From: Dehalococcoidia bacterium | Lineage (GTDB): Bacteria > Chloroflexota > Dehalococcoidia > SM23-28-2 > RBG-16-64-32 | Assembly (NCBI GenBank): GCA_030649945.1 | Contig: JAUSFE010000140.1 | Span: 23,619 to 87,618, forward strand | Direction of reading: 5' to 3' | Length of the DNA stretch: 64,000 bases | In this document: positions 57,127-64,000 of the stretch, in pieces | Numbering within the stretch: the first letter of the stretch is position 1 | How the letters are laid out: each line of letters opens with the position of its first letter | Notes under the pieces: generated by a model | Told to the model about the DNA's origin: nothing | Databases searched by the model: none | What the model saw: only the letters and a program-made list of their open reading frames with translations | Program-made: the position numbers and the translations under genes

Positions 57127-58134
57127 GTGGTATCTGTGAAGGAAACCCCCGGCGCCACGGGGCTGACCAAAGACCAGCTCCTGGAGATGTACTACAAGAT
57201 GGTCCTGGCGCGGACGGTGGGCCAGCGGGAGCGCATCCTGAACCGCATGGGGAAGGGGCCGTTCGCGGTGACGGGCGAAGGCCACGAGGCCACCCAGGTG
57301 GGGACCGCGTACGCGCTGCGGCCGGGCCACGACTGGGTCTTCCCGTACTACCGCGACATCGGCGTCGCGCTCACCATCGGCATGACGGCCCGCGACCTTC
57401 TGCTGGCCCAGCTATCTAAGGCGGAAGCGATCGAGAGCGGCGGGCGCAACATGCCCTCGCACTTCAGCCACCCGCAGCTGCGGATCGTGTCCGGTTCGGC
57501 GCCGGTGTCCACGCAGGCGCCGCACGCGGTGGGCGCGGCCCTGGCCGCGAAGCTGCGCCGGACGGACGAGGTGGCGATGACCTACTTCGGCGACGGTGGG
57601 ACGAGCGTGGGCGACCTGCACGAGGCGATGAACTTCGCGGGCGTGCACAAGGTCCCGGTCATCTTCGTCTGCGAGAACAACCAGTTCGCGATCTCCGTGC
57701 GCTGGCGGAACCAGGCCGCCATTGAAAACGCCTCTCTCCGCGCCCAGGGCTACGGCTTTCCCGGCGTGACGGTGGACGGCAACGACCTGCTGGCCGTCTA
57801 CGGGGCGGCCAGGGAGGCGGTGGCGCGGGCGCGCAGGGGAGAGGGCGCCACGTTCATCGAGTGCAAGACGTACCGCCTTGTCCCCCACACAAGCGACGAC
57901 GACGACCGGCGCTACCGGACGCGGGAAGAAGTGGAAGAGTGGAGCAAGAAAGACCCGCTGCCCCGCTTCGCCGCCTGGCTAAAGGAGCAGGGGATAGCGG
58001 ACCAGGGCGCCCTGGAGGGGATTCAGGCGAGGGCCGCCCAGGAGGTGGACGAGGCGACGGCCTACGCGGAGCAAGCCCCCGCGCCTGCACCCGAGTCCGC
58101 CCTGCGGCACGTATTTGTTGAAGAGGACCGCTAG
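57127..58134 (+). CDS. 2-oxoacid dehydrogenase E1 alpha subunit, copy 1
   Basis: 335 residues from a GTG at 57127 after AAGGGGAGG. The thiamine-diphosphate motif is present as GDGGTSVGDLHEAMNFAGVHKVPVIFVCENNQFAIS (GDG...NN), and ESGGRNMPSHFSHPQLRI and YRLVPHTSDDDDRRYRTREE match branched-chain oxoacid/pyruvate E1alpha. It decarboxylates the 2-oxoacid with E1beta. The TAG stop lies within the left CTAG end of a repeat element that separates it from copy 2. Confidence 0.92.
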   Translation: MVSVKETPGATGLTKDQLLEMYYKMVLARTVGQRERILNRMGKGPFAVTGEGHEATQVGTAYALRPGHDWVFPYYRDIGVALTIGMTARDLLLAQLSKAEAIESGGRNMPSHFSHPQLRIVSGSAPVSTQAPHAVGAALAAKLRRTDEVAMTYFGDGGTSVGDLHEAMNFAGVHKVPVIFVCENNQFAISVRWRNQAAIENASLRAQGYGFPGVTVDGNDLLAVYGAAREAVARARRGEGATFIECKTYRLVPHTSDDDDRRYRTREEVEEWSKKDPLPRFAAWLKEQGIADQGALEGIQARAAQEVDEATAYAEQAPAPAPESALRHVFVEEDR

Positions 58135-58393
58135 TGCACCGTCTCCAAGCTACCTCGACCGTATTCCGTGGTACGTCGAGCGCGGCCCCATCCCGTGTTG
58201 TCATCCTGAGCGCGACGACATCTGCCACGTGGCTCTGCGCAGCTTCGCGAAGGCCTGTCCTGAGCGTAGCCGAATGGAATCTGGGGTGGGGCAGACCTGC
58301 GGGCGTGGGACGATGGCGCGCTCGAACCCCCAGTGTATCGCTTCTCTCTTCAAAAGTGCGCCGTGGTAAGGCTGTTCTTCAGCACCCTGCTAG
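58131..58393. mobile_element. CTAG-ended element, copy 4, between the two E1 alpha genes
   Basis: 263 bp from CTAGTGCACCGTCTCC to CTAG (58390-58393), with a 26-bp extra GCCTGTCCTGAGCGTAGCCGA unit relative to copy 3. Its left end provides the stop codon of E1alpha copy 1. It sits inside the operon, so the internal hairpins may affect expression of downstream genes. Confidence 0.75.
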
Positions 58394-58426
58394 CGGCCTG
58401 AACGGCACTGGAAAGGGCGGAGCGCA

Positions 58427-59428
58427 ATGGCTGTAGCGAAACAGGCACTGGACACAGCGGGCCTGAGCGAGCAGCAGCTGCGCGAGATGCACTACAAGAT
58501 GGCGCTGGGCCGCTCGCTGAGCGCCCGGCAGCGCGTGCTGCAACGGATGGGCAAGGGCCCAATCACGTATAGCGGAGAGGGCCACGAGGCGGCGCAGGTG
58601 GGCACGGCTTACGCGCTGCGCCCGGGGCACGACTGGGTATTTCCCTACTATCGCGACATCGCGGTGGCGCTGACCCTGGGCCTCACGCCGCGGGACGTGT
58701 TGATGAGCTTCTTCGCCCGCCGTGACGACGTCAACAGCGGCGGCCGCAACATGCCCTCGCACTTCAGCCACCCGCAGCTGCGCATCGTCTCGGAGGGCGC
58801 GCCGGTCGCCACCCAGTGCCCGCACGCCGTGGGCTGCGCGCTGGCGGCGAAGCTGCGCGGGCTGGACGAGGTGAGCGTGGCCTACTTCGGGGACGGCGGC
58901 ACGAGCCCGGGCGATACGCACGAGGCCATGAACTTCGCCGGCGTGCTTAAGGTCCCGGTGATCTTCGTGTGCGAGTTCAACTCCTATGCCATCTCAGTGC
59001 CCTGGCGTAAACAGGCCGCCGTAGAGAACGTCGCCGTGCGCGCCCAGGGCTACGGCTTCCCCGGCCTGACCGTGGACGGCAACGACGTGCTGGCGGTCTA
59101 CCGGGCGATGAAGGAGGCGGTGGAGCGGGCGCGCGCCGGCGCAGGGGCCACCTTCCTGGAGGCGAAGACCTATCGCCTCGTCCCGCACAGCAGCGACGAT
59201 GACGACCGCCGCTACCGAACGCGCGAGGAGGTGGAGGACTGGTCCCAGCGGGACCCCATCGGCCGCTTCACGCGGCAGCTCAAGGAGCTGGGCGTCCTGG
59301 ACGAGGTGCGGGAAAAGGAGACGGCGGCGAGGGTGGAGGCGGAAGTGGACGACGCAACGAATTACCCGGAGGCCGCCGCCCAGCCTGAGGCGGCATCGGC
59401 GCTCCGGCACGTATTCGTGGAGGCATGA
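58427..59428 (+). CDS. 2-oxoacid dehydrogenase E1 alpha subunit, copy 2
   Basis: 333 residues. The same motifs as copy 1: GDGGTSPGDTHEAMNFAGVLKVPVIFVCEFNSYAIS, YRLVPHSSDDDDRRYRTREEVEDW and SALRHVFVEA at the end. The two copies are clearly paralogous and similar along their whole length, but differ at the cofactor loop (ENNQ versus EFNS) and after the SGGRNM segment. Only one E1beta follows, so they may give alternate enzymes for different 2-oxoacids. Confidence 0.92.
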   Translation: MAVAKQALDTAGLSEQQLREMHYKMALGRSLSARQRVLQRMGKGPITYSGEGHEAAQVGTAYALRPGHDWVFPYYRDIAVALTLGLTPRDVLMSFFARRDDVNSGGRNMPSHFSHPQLRIVSEGAPVATQCPHAVGCALAAKLRGLDEVSVAYFGDGGTSPGDTHEAMNFAGVLKVPVIFVCEFNSYAISVPWRKQAAVENVAVRAQGYGFPGLTVDGNDVLAVYRAMKEAVERARAGAGATFLEAKTYRLVPHSSDDDDRRYRTREEVEDWSQRDPIGRFTRQLKELGVLDEVREKETAARVEAEVDDATNYPEAAAQPEAASALRHVFVEA

Positions 59429-59795
59429 ACCATGGCGTTGCTCTCCTGTCGTTCTGAGCGAAGTGAAGAATCTGTCATGGCGACGCGGTGGCCGTTGTAC
59501 ATCGATCGTGACCCTGGAGAAGGTCGCGGAATCGCCACACTTGCCGGGCGCCACCACCGTCGACAGACCCTTCGCGGAGCCTGTCCTGAGCGGAGCCGAA
59601 GGGCTCAGGGTGACAGCCTTGGCTCCGGTCATTCTGAGCGCCCGCCACGCTCACTTGTGGCGAGAAGGCATCTTCGCGAAGCATGCCCTGAGCCTGCCTG
59701 CTGGCAGGCAGGCTCAGTCGAAGGGGAATCCAGGGTGGGAAGACCCCCGTGTGAGGAACTGACGGCGTATCACCGTCGCCGAAGGAGTGAGGACC
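59429..59795. other. Repeat-containing gap inside the oxoacid dehydrogenase operon
   Basis: No gene in 367 bp. It holds TCGTTCTGAGCGAAGTGAAGAATCTGTC, CCTGTCCTGAGCGGAGCCGAAGGG, CGGTCATTCTGAGCG and CCTGCCTGCTGGCAGGCAGG repeats in series. AAGGAG just before E1beta supports a fresh ribosome entry. Confidence 0.6.
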
Positions 59796-60779
59796 ATGGC
59801 TGAGAAGACGATGATCGAGGCCGTTCGCGACGCGATGTATGAAGAGATGAAGCGGGACGACCGCATCATTGTGATGGGAGAGGACGTGGGCGAGGGCGGG
59901 GTCTTCCGGGCTACGGAGGGGTTGCTAAAGGAGTTCGGCCCGGAGCGCTGCATGGACACGCCGCTGGCGGAGGCTGCCATCGTGGGTGTGGCCATCGGCG
60001 CCTCGCTCAACGGCATCCTGCCCATCGCCGAGATCCAGTTCGCGGACTTCATCCACCCGGCGTTCGACCAGATCGTGAGCGAGGCGGCGCGGCTGCACTA
60101 CCGGTCCAACGGCACCTGGAGCTGCCCCATCACGATCCGCACGCCGTACGGCGCGGGCGTCCACGGCGGGCCGTACCACTCGCAGAGCATCGAGGCGTTC
60201 TACGCGCACGTGCCGGGCCTGAAGGTGATCTGCGTGGCTACTCCGTACGAGGCCAAGGGCCTGCTCAAGTCCGCGATCCGCGACCCGAACCCGGTGCTTT
60301 TCCTGGAGCACAAGAAGGCGTATCGCCTCATGCGCCAGGAGGTCCCCGACGAGGACTACACGATTCCCATAGGCGTCGCCGAGGTGAAGCGCGAGGGTAC
60401 GGACCTGACGCTGGTGACCTACGGGATGATGACGCACCACTCGCTGAAGGCGGCCGAGGCCGTGCAGCAGGAGGGTGGCCTGAGCGTGGAAGTCATCGAC
60501 CTGCGCAGCGTCTCGCCCTGGGACAAGGAGCGGGTGCTGGAGTCCGTGAAGAAGACCGGGAAGGCGCTGATCGTCTACGAGGACAACATCACCGGCGGCT
60601 TCGGCGCGGAGGTGGCGGCCACCATCGCTCAGGACGCCTTCGAGTACCTGGACGGGCCGGTCACGCGGGTGGCTTCGCCGGACGTGCCCATCTCGCCGTA
60701 TTCAGGCGTGCTGGAGGAGTACATCCTGCCCAACCCGGAAAAGATAGCGGCGGCCATCAAGAAGCTGGCAGCGTACTAA
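59796..60779 (+). CDS. 2-oxoacid dehydrogenase E1 beta subunit
   Basis: 327 residues. MIEAVRDAMYEEMKRDDRIIVMGEDVGEGGVFRATEGL, QFADFIHPAFDQIVSEAARLHYRSNG and PYGAGVHGGPYHSQSIEAFYAHVPGLKVICVATP are E1beta signatures; the His of HGGPYHSQS is the catalytic position. It pairs with E1alpha to transfer the acyl group to the E2 lipoyl arm. ATG at 59796 with AAGGAG; GTG 59787 is an alternative. Confidence 0.93.
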   Translation: MAEKTMIEAVRDAMYEEMKRDDRIIVMGEDVGEGGVFRATEGLLKEFGPERCMDTPLAEAAIVGVAIGASLNGILPIAEIQFADFIHPAFDQIVSEAARLHYRSNGTWSCPITIRTPYGAGVHGGPYHSQSIEAFYAHVPGLKVICVATPYEAKGLLKSAIRDPNPVLFLEHKKAYRLMRQEVPDEDYTIPIGVAEVKREGTDLTLVTYGMMTHHSLKAAEAVQQEGGLSVEVIDLRSVSPWDKERVLESVKKTGKALIVYEDNITGGFGAEVAATIAQDAFEYLDGPVTRVASPDVPISPYSGVLEEYILPNPEKIAAAIKKLAAY

Positions 60780-60780
60780 G

Positions 60781-61038
60781 ACGGCTGCGACGGCGTTCAC
60801 GCTCCCGATGCCTGAAGCCGGCAACACCATCACCAAGGGCACGATCGAACCGATTACACTCGTACGGACAGCTAGACTCGTAGGGACAGACCTTCAGGTC
60901 TGTCCAACAGACGGGAGGCCGCGATGGCGTTCACGCTGCCGATGCCTGAAGCCAGCGACACCATCACCGAGGGCGCGATCGAACCGATTAGACTCGTAGG
61001 GACAGACCTTCAGGTCTGTCCAGGACACGGAGGCTGCG
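60781..61038 (+). repeat. Two tandem 5'-end stubs of the E2 gene, each followed by a GGACAGACCT hairpin
   Basis: Stub 1 (about 60781-60855) and stub 2 (about 60911-60990) each repeat the ribosome site and first 20 or so codons of E2 (FTLPMPEA, then TITEGAIEPI), and both break at the same place, ATCGAACCGATTA. After each comes GGACAGACCT-TC-AGGTCTGTCC (60884-60905 and 61000-61021). Stub 2 keeps an ATG; stub 1 has ACG instead. The real gene follows at 61039. Confidence 0.88.
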
Positions 61039-62274
61039 ATGGCGTTCACGCTCACCATGCCCGAAGTCGGCGAGACCGTCACCGAGGGCACAATCGAGAA
61101 GTGGCTCAAGCAGCCCGGCGAGCACGTCGATAAGTACGAGCCGATCGTCGAGATCAATACGGACAAGGTGAACGTAGAGCTGCCGTGTCCCGTAACGGGG
61201 ACGCTGCGCGAGATCCTGGCGCCGGAAGGGGCGACGGTGCTGGTAGGCGGCGAGCTGGCGGTGATCGAGGAAGTGGCGGGCGAGACGCCGGCGGAGGTGG
61301 CCCCGCCCGTGCCGAGCGCAGGGGAAGCTCCCGCGCCCAGGCAACCCGCAGCGCCGCCCGCCGGCCGTGAGGCCGACGCCGCCGGCGAGCCGCGCCGGGC
61401 CACGCCCAGGGTGCGGCGGCTGGCGGCGGAGATGGGCGTGGACCTGGTCCAGGTGACGGGCAGCGGCGCCGGCGGCCGCATCATCGAGGACGACGTGCGG
61501 GCAGCCGCGGGCCGTAAGGCGGCAGCCGCTCCGCAGGCGCCCGCGCGGTCGGCCCCCGCCGCTGCGCCCGGTGGCGAGGAGCAGGCGGTGCCCCTCACGG
61601 CGGTGCGCCGCACCATCGCCCAGCGCATGGCGGCGTCCGCCTTCACGGCCCCGCACGCCTGGCTGGTGGTGGAGGCGGACGTGACCGGGCTGGTGGCGCT
61701 GCGGCAGGCCCAGAAGGAGGCGTTCCGCGGCCGCCACGGCGTTGACCTGACTTACCTGCCGTTCGCCGCCCACGCCGTGGCGCGGTCGCTCCTGGACCAC
61801 CCCTACCTGAACGCGAGCTGGGCGGAGGACAAGATCATCCTCAAGAAGCGGGTGCACCTGGGGATTGCCGCGGCGACGGAGCGAGGGCTGGTAGTGCCGG
61901 TGGTGAAGGACGCGGACCGCCTCAGCGTGACCGCCCTGGCGGCGGCGATAGCGGACCTGGGCGAGCGGGCGCGGACCAATAGGCTGACGCTGGAAGACGT
62001 GCGGGGCGGGACGTTCACGCTGGACAACACCGGCGCTTTTGGCTCCATTGTCTCGATGCCGATCATCAACCTGGGGCAGGCGGCGATCATCTCACTGGAG
62101 GCGATCACGAAGCAGCCGCGCGTCGTGCCGGACAACGCCATCGCCGTGCGCTCCGTGGTCAACCTCTGCCTCTCCTTCGATCACCGCATACTGGACGGTC
62201 ACCAGGCCGGCGCCTTCCTGGCGGACGTCAAGAAGCGCCTGGAGGACTTCGGCCCGGCATCGGGGTTGGACTGA
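61039..62274 (+). CDS. 2-oxoacid dehydrogenase E2 (dihydrolipoyl acyltransferase)
   Basis: 411 residues. The lipoyl domain has EINTDKVNVE (Lys43 lipoylated). A Pro/Ala linker leads to the E1/E3-binding domain (ATPRVRRLAAEMGVDLVQVTGSGAGGRIIEDDV) and then the catalytic domain with SFDHRILDGHQAGAFL (His-Asp of HxxxDG). It forms the core of the complex and transfers acyl groups to CoA. The substrate could be pyruvate or branched-chain oxoacids. GGAGGC precedes the ATG. It overlaps lipB by TGATG. Confidence 0.93.
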   Translation: MAFTLTMPEVGETVTEGTIEKWLKQPGEHVDKYEPIVEINTDKVNVELPCPVTGTLREILAPEGATVLVGGELAVIEEVAGETPAEVAPPVPSAGEAPAPRQPAAPPAGREADAAGEPRRATPRVRRLAAEMGVDLVQVTGSGAGGRIIEDDVRAAAGRKAAAAPQAPARSAPAAAPGGEEQAVPLTAVRRTIAQRMAASAFTAPHAWLVVEADVTGLVALRQAQKEAFRGRHGVDLTYLPFAAHAVARSLLDHPYLNASWAEDKIILKKRVHLGIAAATERGLVVPVVKDADRLSVTALAAAIADLGERARTNRLTLEDVRGGTFTLDNTGAFGSIVSMPIINLGQAAIISLEAITKQPRVVPDNAIAVRSVVNLCLSFDHRILDGHQAGAFLADVKKRLEDFGPASGLD

Positions 62275-62978
62275 TGGGCGGCGCCGCGCCGCCCTGCGAG
62301 TACGCCTGGCTGGGCAGGGTGGAGTACCGCGAGGCGTGGGCGCTGCAGAAGGCGCTGGTGGCCCGGCGGGGCGCGGGCGAGATCCCCGATACGCTGCTCC
62401 TCATGGAGCATCCGCCCGTTTACACCACCGGCCGCCGGGGGGCGGGCGGGCACTTGCGGCTGCCTGAGCAGATGCTCGGCGCGCCGCTCATCGAGTCGGA
62501 CCGCGGAGGCGACATAACGTTCCACGGGCCGGGCCAGCTCGTCGCCTACGCCGTCGTCGAGCTGCGCGCCGCCGGCCTCGGCGTGGCGGACTATGTGCGG
62601 GGGCTGGAAGAGGTGATCATGCGCACGCTGGCCGGCTACGGCGTCGCGGCCGGGCGGGAGCGCGGGCTGACGGGCGTCTGGACGGGAGGCAAAAAGATCG
62701 CGGCCATCGGGGTGCGGGTAAGCCGGCCGGCTGGTACGACGGCCTGGGTGACGAGCCACGGGCTGGCGCTGAACGTGGACGTGGACCTGGGCTGGTTCGA
62801 ACGCATTGTGCCGTGCGGCCTCGGGGATCGCGGCGTCACCTCGATAGCGAAGGCCGCGGGTCAGGCGCCGCCTCTGGCGGCGGTTGGCGGGCGGCTGGCG
62901 GAGCGCTTCGGCGAGGTGTACGGCAGGCGCATGGTGGTGAATTCAGCGCTTCGCGGTGTCGCTTTGCGGGCGTCCTGA
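62274..62978 (+). CDS. lipB: Lipoyl(octanoyl) transferase
   Basis: 234 residues. MEHPPVYTTGRRG, ESDRGGDITFHGPGQLVAYAVV, GVWTGGKKIAAIGVRVSR (catalytic Lys) and FERIVPCGLGDRGVTSIAK (catalytic Cys) are LipB signatures. It moves octanoyl from ACP to lipoyl domains such as that of the E2 encoded immediately before, whose stop it overlaps. LipA is not in the window. The coupling of lipB to the complex is functionally sensible. Confidence 0.94.
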   Translation: MGGAAPPCEYAWLGRVEYREAWALQKALVARRGAGEIPDTLLLMEHPPVYTTGRRGAGGHLRLPEQMLGAPLIESDRGGDITFHGPGQLVAYAVVELRAAGLGVADYVRGLEEVIMRTLAGYGVAAGRERGLTGVWTGGKKIAAIGVRVSRPAGTTAWVTSHGLALNVDVDLGWFERIVPCGLGDRGVTSIAKAAGQAPPLAAVGGRLAERFGEVYGRRMVVNSALRGVALRAS

Positions 62979-63113
62979 TTCCCCGGTACAATCGTCTCGG
63001 GCCGGCATGTGATTTTCATCACACTGTGCGGCGTCTTGTTCGGGTAAAATTGAGGGAACGCGATCGCCCGGAGCGGAACGGCCGGGATTGGACGAGCCGA
63101 ACGGAGCCAGTGC

Positions 63114-63902
63114 ATGAGCATCATCGAACGCAGCGCGGACGGGGACCGGGTGCAGCAGGAGGCCCTGCGGCCGATCATTGAGGCAATCGATGTAGTGAAG
63201 ACGTATGACACCGGCAAGGTGCAGGTGAAGGCGCTGCGCGGCGTCAACCTCCGCATCAACAGGGGCGAGATGGTGGCGATCATGGGCCCTTCCGGCTGCG
63301 GCAAGACCACGCTGCTCAACTGTCTCTCCGGCCTGGACGTCATCGACAGCGGCCGCATCATGGTGGAGGGCGTGGACCTGAGCACCATGTCCGACAACCG
63401 CAAGACGGAGCACCGGGCGCGCCGCATGGGGTTCGTGTTCCAGTTCTACAATCTGCTGCCCGTCCTCTCGGCTGTCGAGAACGTGGAGCTGCCGCTGCTG
63501 GTCTCCGGCGTTCCGGCCAAAGAAACGAGAGTGCGGGCCATGGAGGCCCTGGAGACAGTCCACCTGACAGGCTGGGCCACGCACAAGCCGTCGGAGCTGT
63601 CCGGAGGGCAACGGCAGAGGGTGACCATCGCCCGCGCCCTCGTCAATAACCCGGCCATCGTTTGGGGCGACGAGCCGACCGGCGACCTGGACAGCACCAA
63701 CGCCGGCGAGATCATGGACCTCCTGAACGATCTGAACAAACGCCACGCGCAGACGTTCGTCCTCGTCACGCACGACCTGGGCGTGGCGCAGCGCACGGAG
63801 CGCATCATCAAGATGCAGGACGGACAGATCATCAGCGACCAGCGACTCATCAACCGGGAAGCGGGCATCTGGGCGCCCGTAACGGAGAGCGGACCGGTCT
63901 AA
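63114..63902 (+). CDS. ABC transporter ATPase (MacB/LolD-like)
   Basis: 262 residues. Walker [13 protein letters not shown], signature [19 protein letters not shown], Walker [18 protein letters not shown] and [35 protein letters not shown] is the MacB/LolD/FtsE Q-loop pattern. It powers a FtsX-type permease, whose gene begins 10 bp later. The 23-residue N-terminal extension before the ATPase core is variable. Export of a lipoprotein, peptide or drug is the family role. Confidence 0.92.
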   Translation: MSIIERSADGDRVQQEALRPIIEAIDVVKTYDTGKVQVKALRGVNLRINRGEMVAIMGPSGCGKTTLLNCLSGLDVIDSGRIMVEGVDLSTMSDNRKTEHRARRMGFVFQFYNLLPVLSAVENVELPLLVSGVPAKETRVRAMEALETVHLTGWATHKPSELSGGQRQRVTIARALVNNPAIVWGDEPTGDLDSTNAGEIMDLLNDLNKRHAQTFVLVTHDLGVAQRTERIIKMQDGQIISDQRLINREAGIWAPVTESGPV

Positions 63903-63911
63903 GAGAAGGCC

Positions 63912-64000
63912 ATGGACTCCCTGTTCGGCATCCCCATGGACGGCATCATGATCGTCCTCTTGGCCCTGCTGGGCGTCTGCGTGCTGAGCGTCAGCTACGT
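63912..64000 (+). CDS. ABC transporter permease, 5' end only (partial)
   Basis: ATG at 63912 starts MDSLFGIPMDGIMIVLLALL and runs off the window end as a first membrane helix (GVCVLSVSYV). Placement 10 bp after the MacB/LolD-like ATPase makes it very likely the FtsX-domain permease. Only about 29 codons are visible. Confidence 0.7.
   Translation, partial: MDSLFGIPMDGIMIVLLALLGVCVLSVSY

Noticed and set aside
60924-61133. Short ORF beginning like the E2 lipoyl domain
   Set aside because: It breaks before the lipoyl lysine motif and continues into a repeat; treated as a duplicated gene start rather than a gene.

Overview
The window is high-GC bacterial DNA with tightly packed genes. Gene content (Thr/Pro-rich lipoproteins, a transcarboxylase-type biotin enzyme, a paired E1alpha 2-oxoacid dehydrogenase operon, many short palindromic intergenic repeats) resembles uncultured Chloroflexota, probably the Dehalococcoidia side. 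That assignment is inference from protein style; there is no rRNA to confirm it. One tRNA (Gly-GCC, CCA encoded) is present. I see no CRISPR array, transposase, prophage or rRNA.

Layout. 0.2-10 kb: EF-G-like GTPase, lipoprotein, an inserted toxin-antitoxin pair, branched-chain-type binding protein, biotin transporter BioY, then tyrS, ribF and a UroD-like enzyme. 10-17 kb: diguanylate cyclase, unknown protein, PIG-L deacetylase, ceramidase-like protein, an acetyltransferase/threonine dehydratase fusion and a GYD protein. 17-23 kb: a surface-protein island of three exported proteins that end in the same Gly-Trp-Tyr-Ala-Arg-Arg tail, a membrane-anchored caspase-like protein and a duplicated consensus promoter; one promoter copy drives only a roughly 100-nt transcript ending in a terminator. 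23-31 kb: Gfo/Idh oxidoreductase, sucC, an S23/IVP four-helix gene wrapped in repeats, and a 12S-5S-1.3S set like methylmalonyl-CoA:pyruvate transcarboxylase. 31-38 kb: LysM lipoprotein, M28 peptidase, CoA transferase, and an MMPL exporter with a divergent TetR regulator and an 18-bp palindromic operator candidate. 38-43 kb: a heavy-metal-associated domain protein and an ArsC-like thioredoxin-fold protein, each with an in-frame TGA exactly at a CxxC cysteine and a hairpin 23 nt downstream, plus endonuclease IV, ECF sigma factor, LysR regulator and two ferredoxins. 43-47 kb: a hot-dog/ketosynthase cluster. 47-53 kb: MEMO-family protein and an alpha-2-macroglobulin lacking the thioester. 53-64 kb: tRNA-Gly, SRPBCC protein, acyl-CoA dehydrogenase, then a lipoate-dependent 2-oxoacid dehydrogenase operon (E3, two E1alpha, E1beta, E2, lipB) and the start of an ABC exporter.

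Main points to check: (1) the two candidate selenoproteins at 38.4 and 41.2 kb, neither visible as a full ORF in the track; (2) the shared C-terminal tail and its caspase-like neighbour; (3) a recurring pattern in which small insertions sit between long (about 34-60 bp) duplications of gene ends, seen at the TA module, the transcarboxylase biotin subunit, the E2 gene, a 33.3-kb repeat element and, more diverged, at the PIG-L gene.
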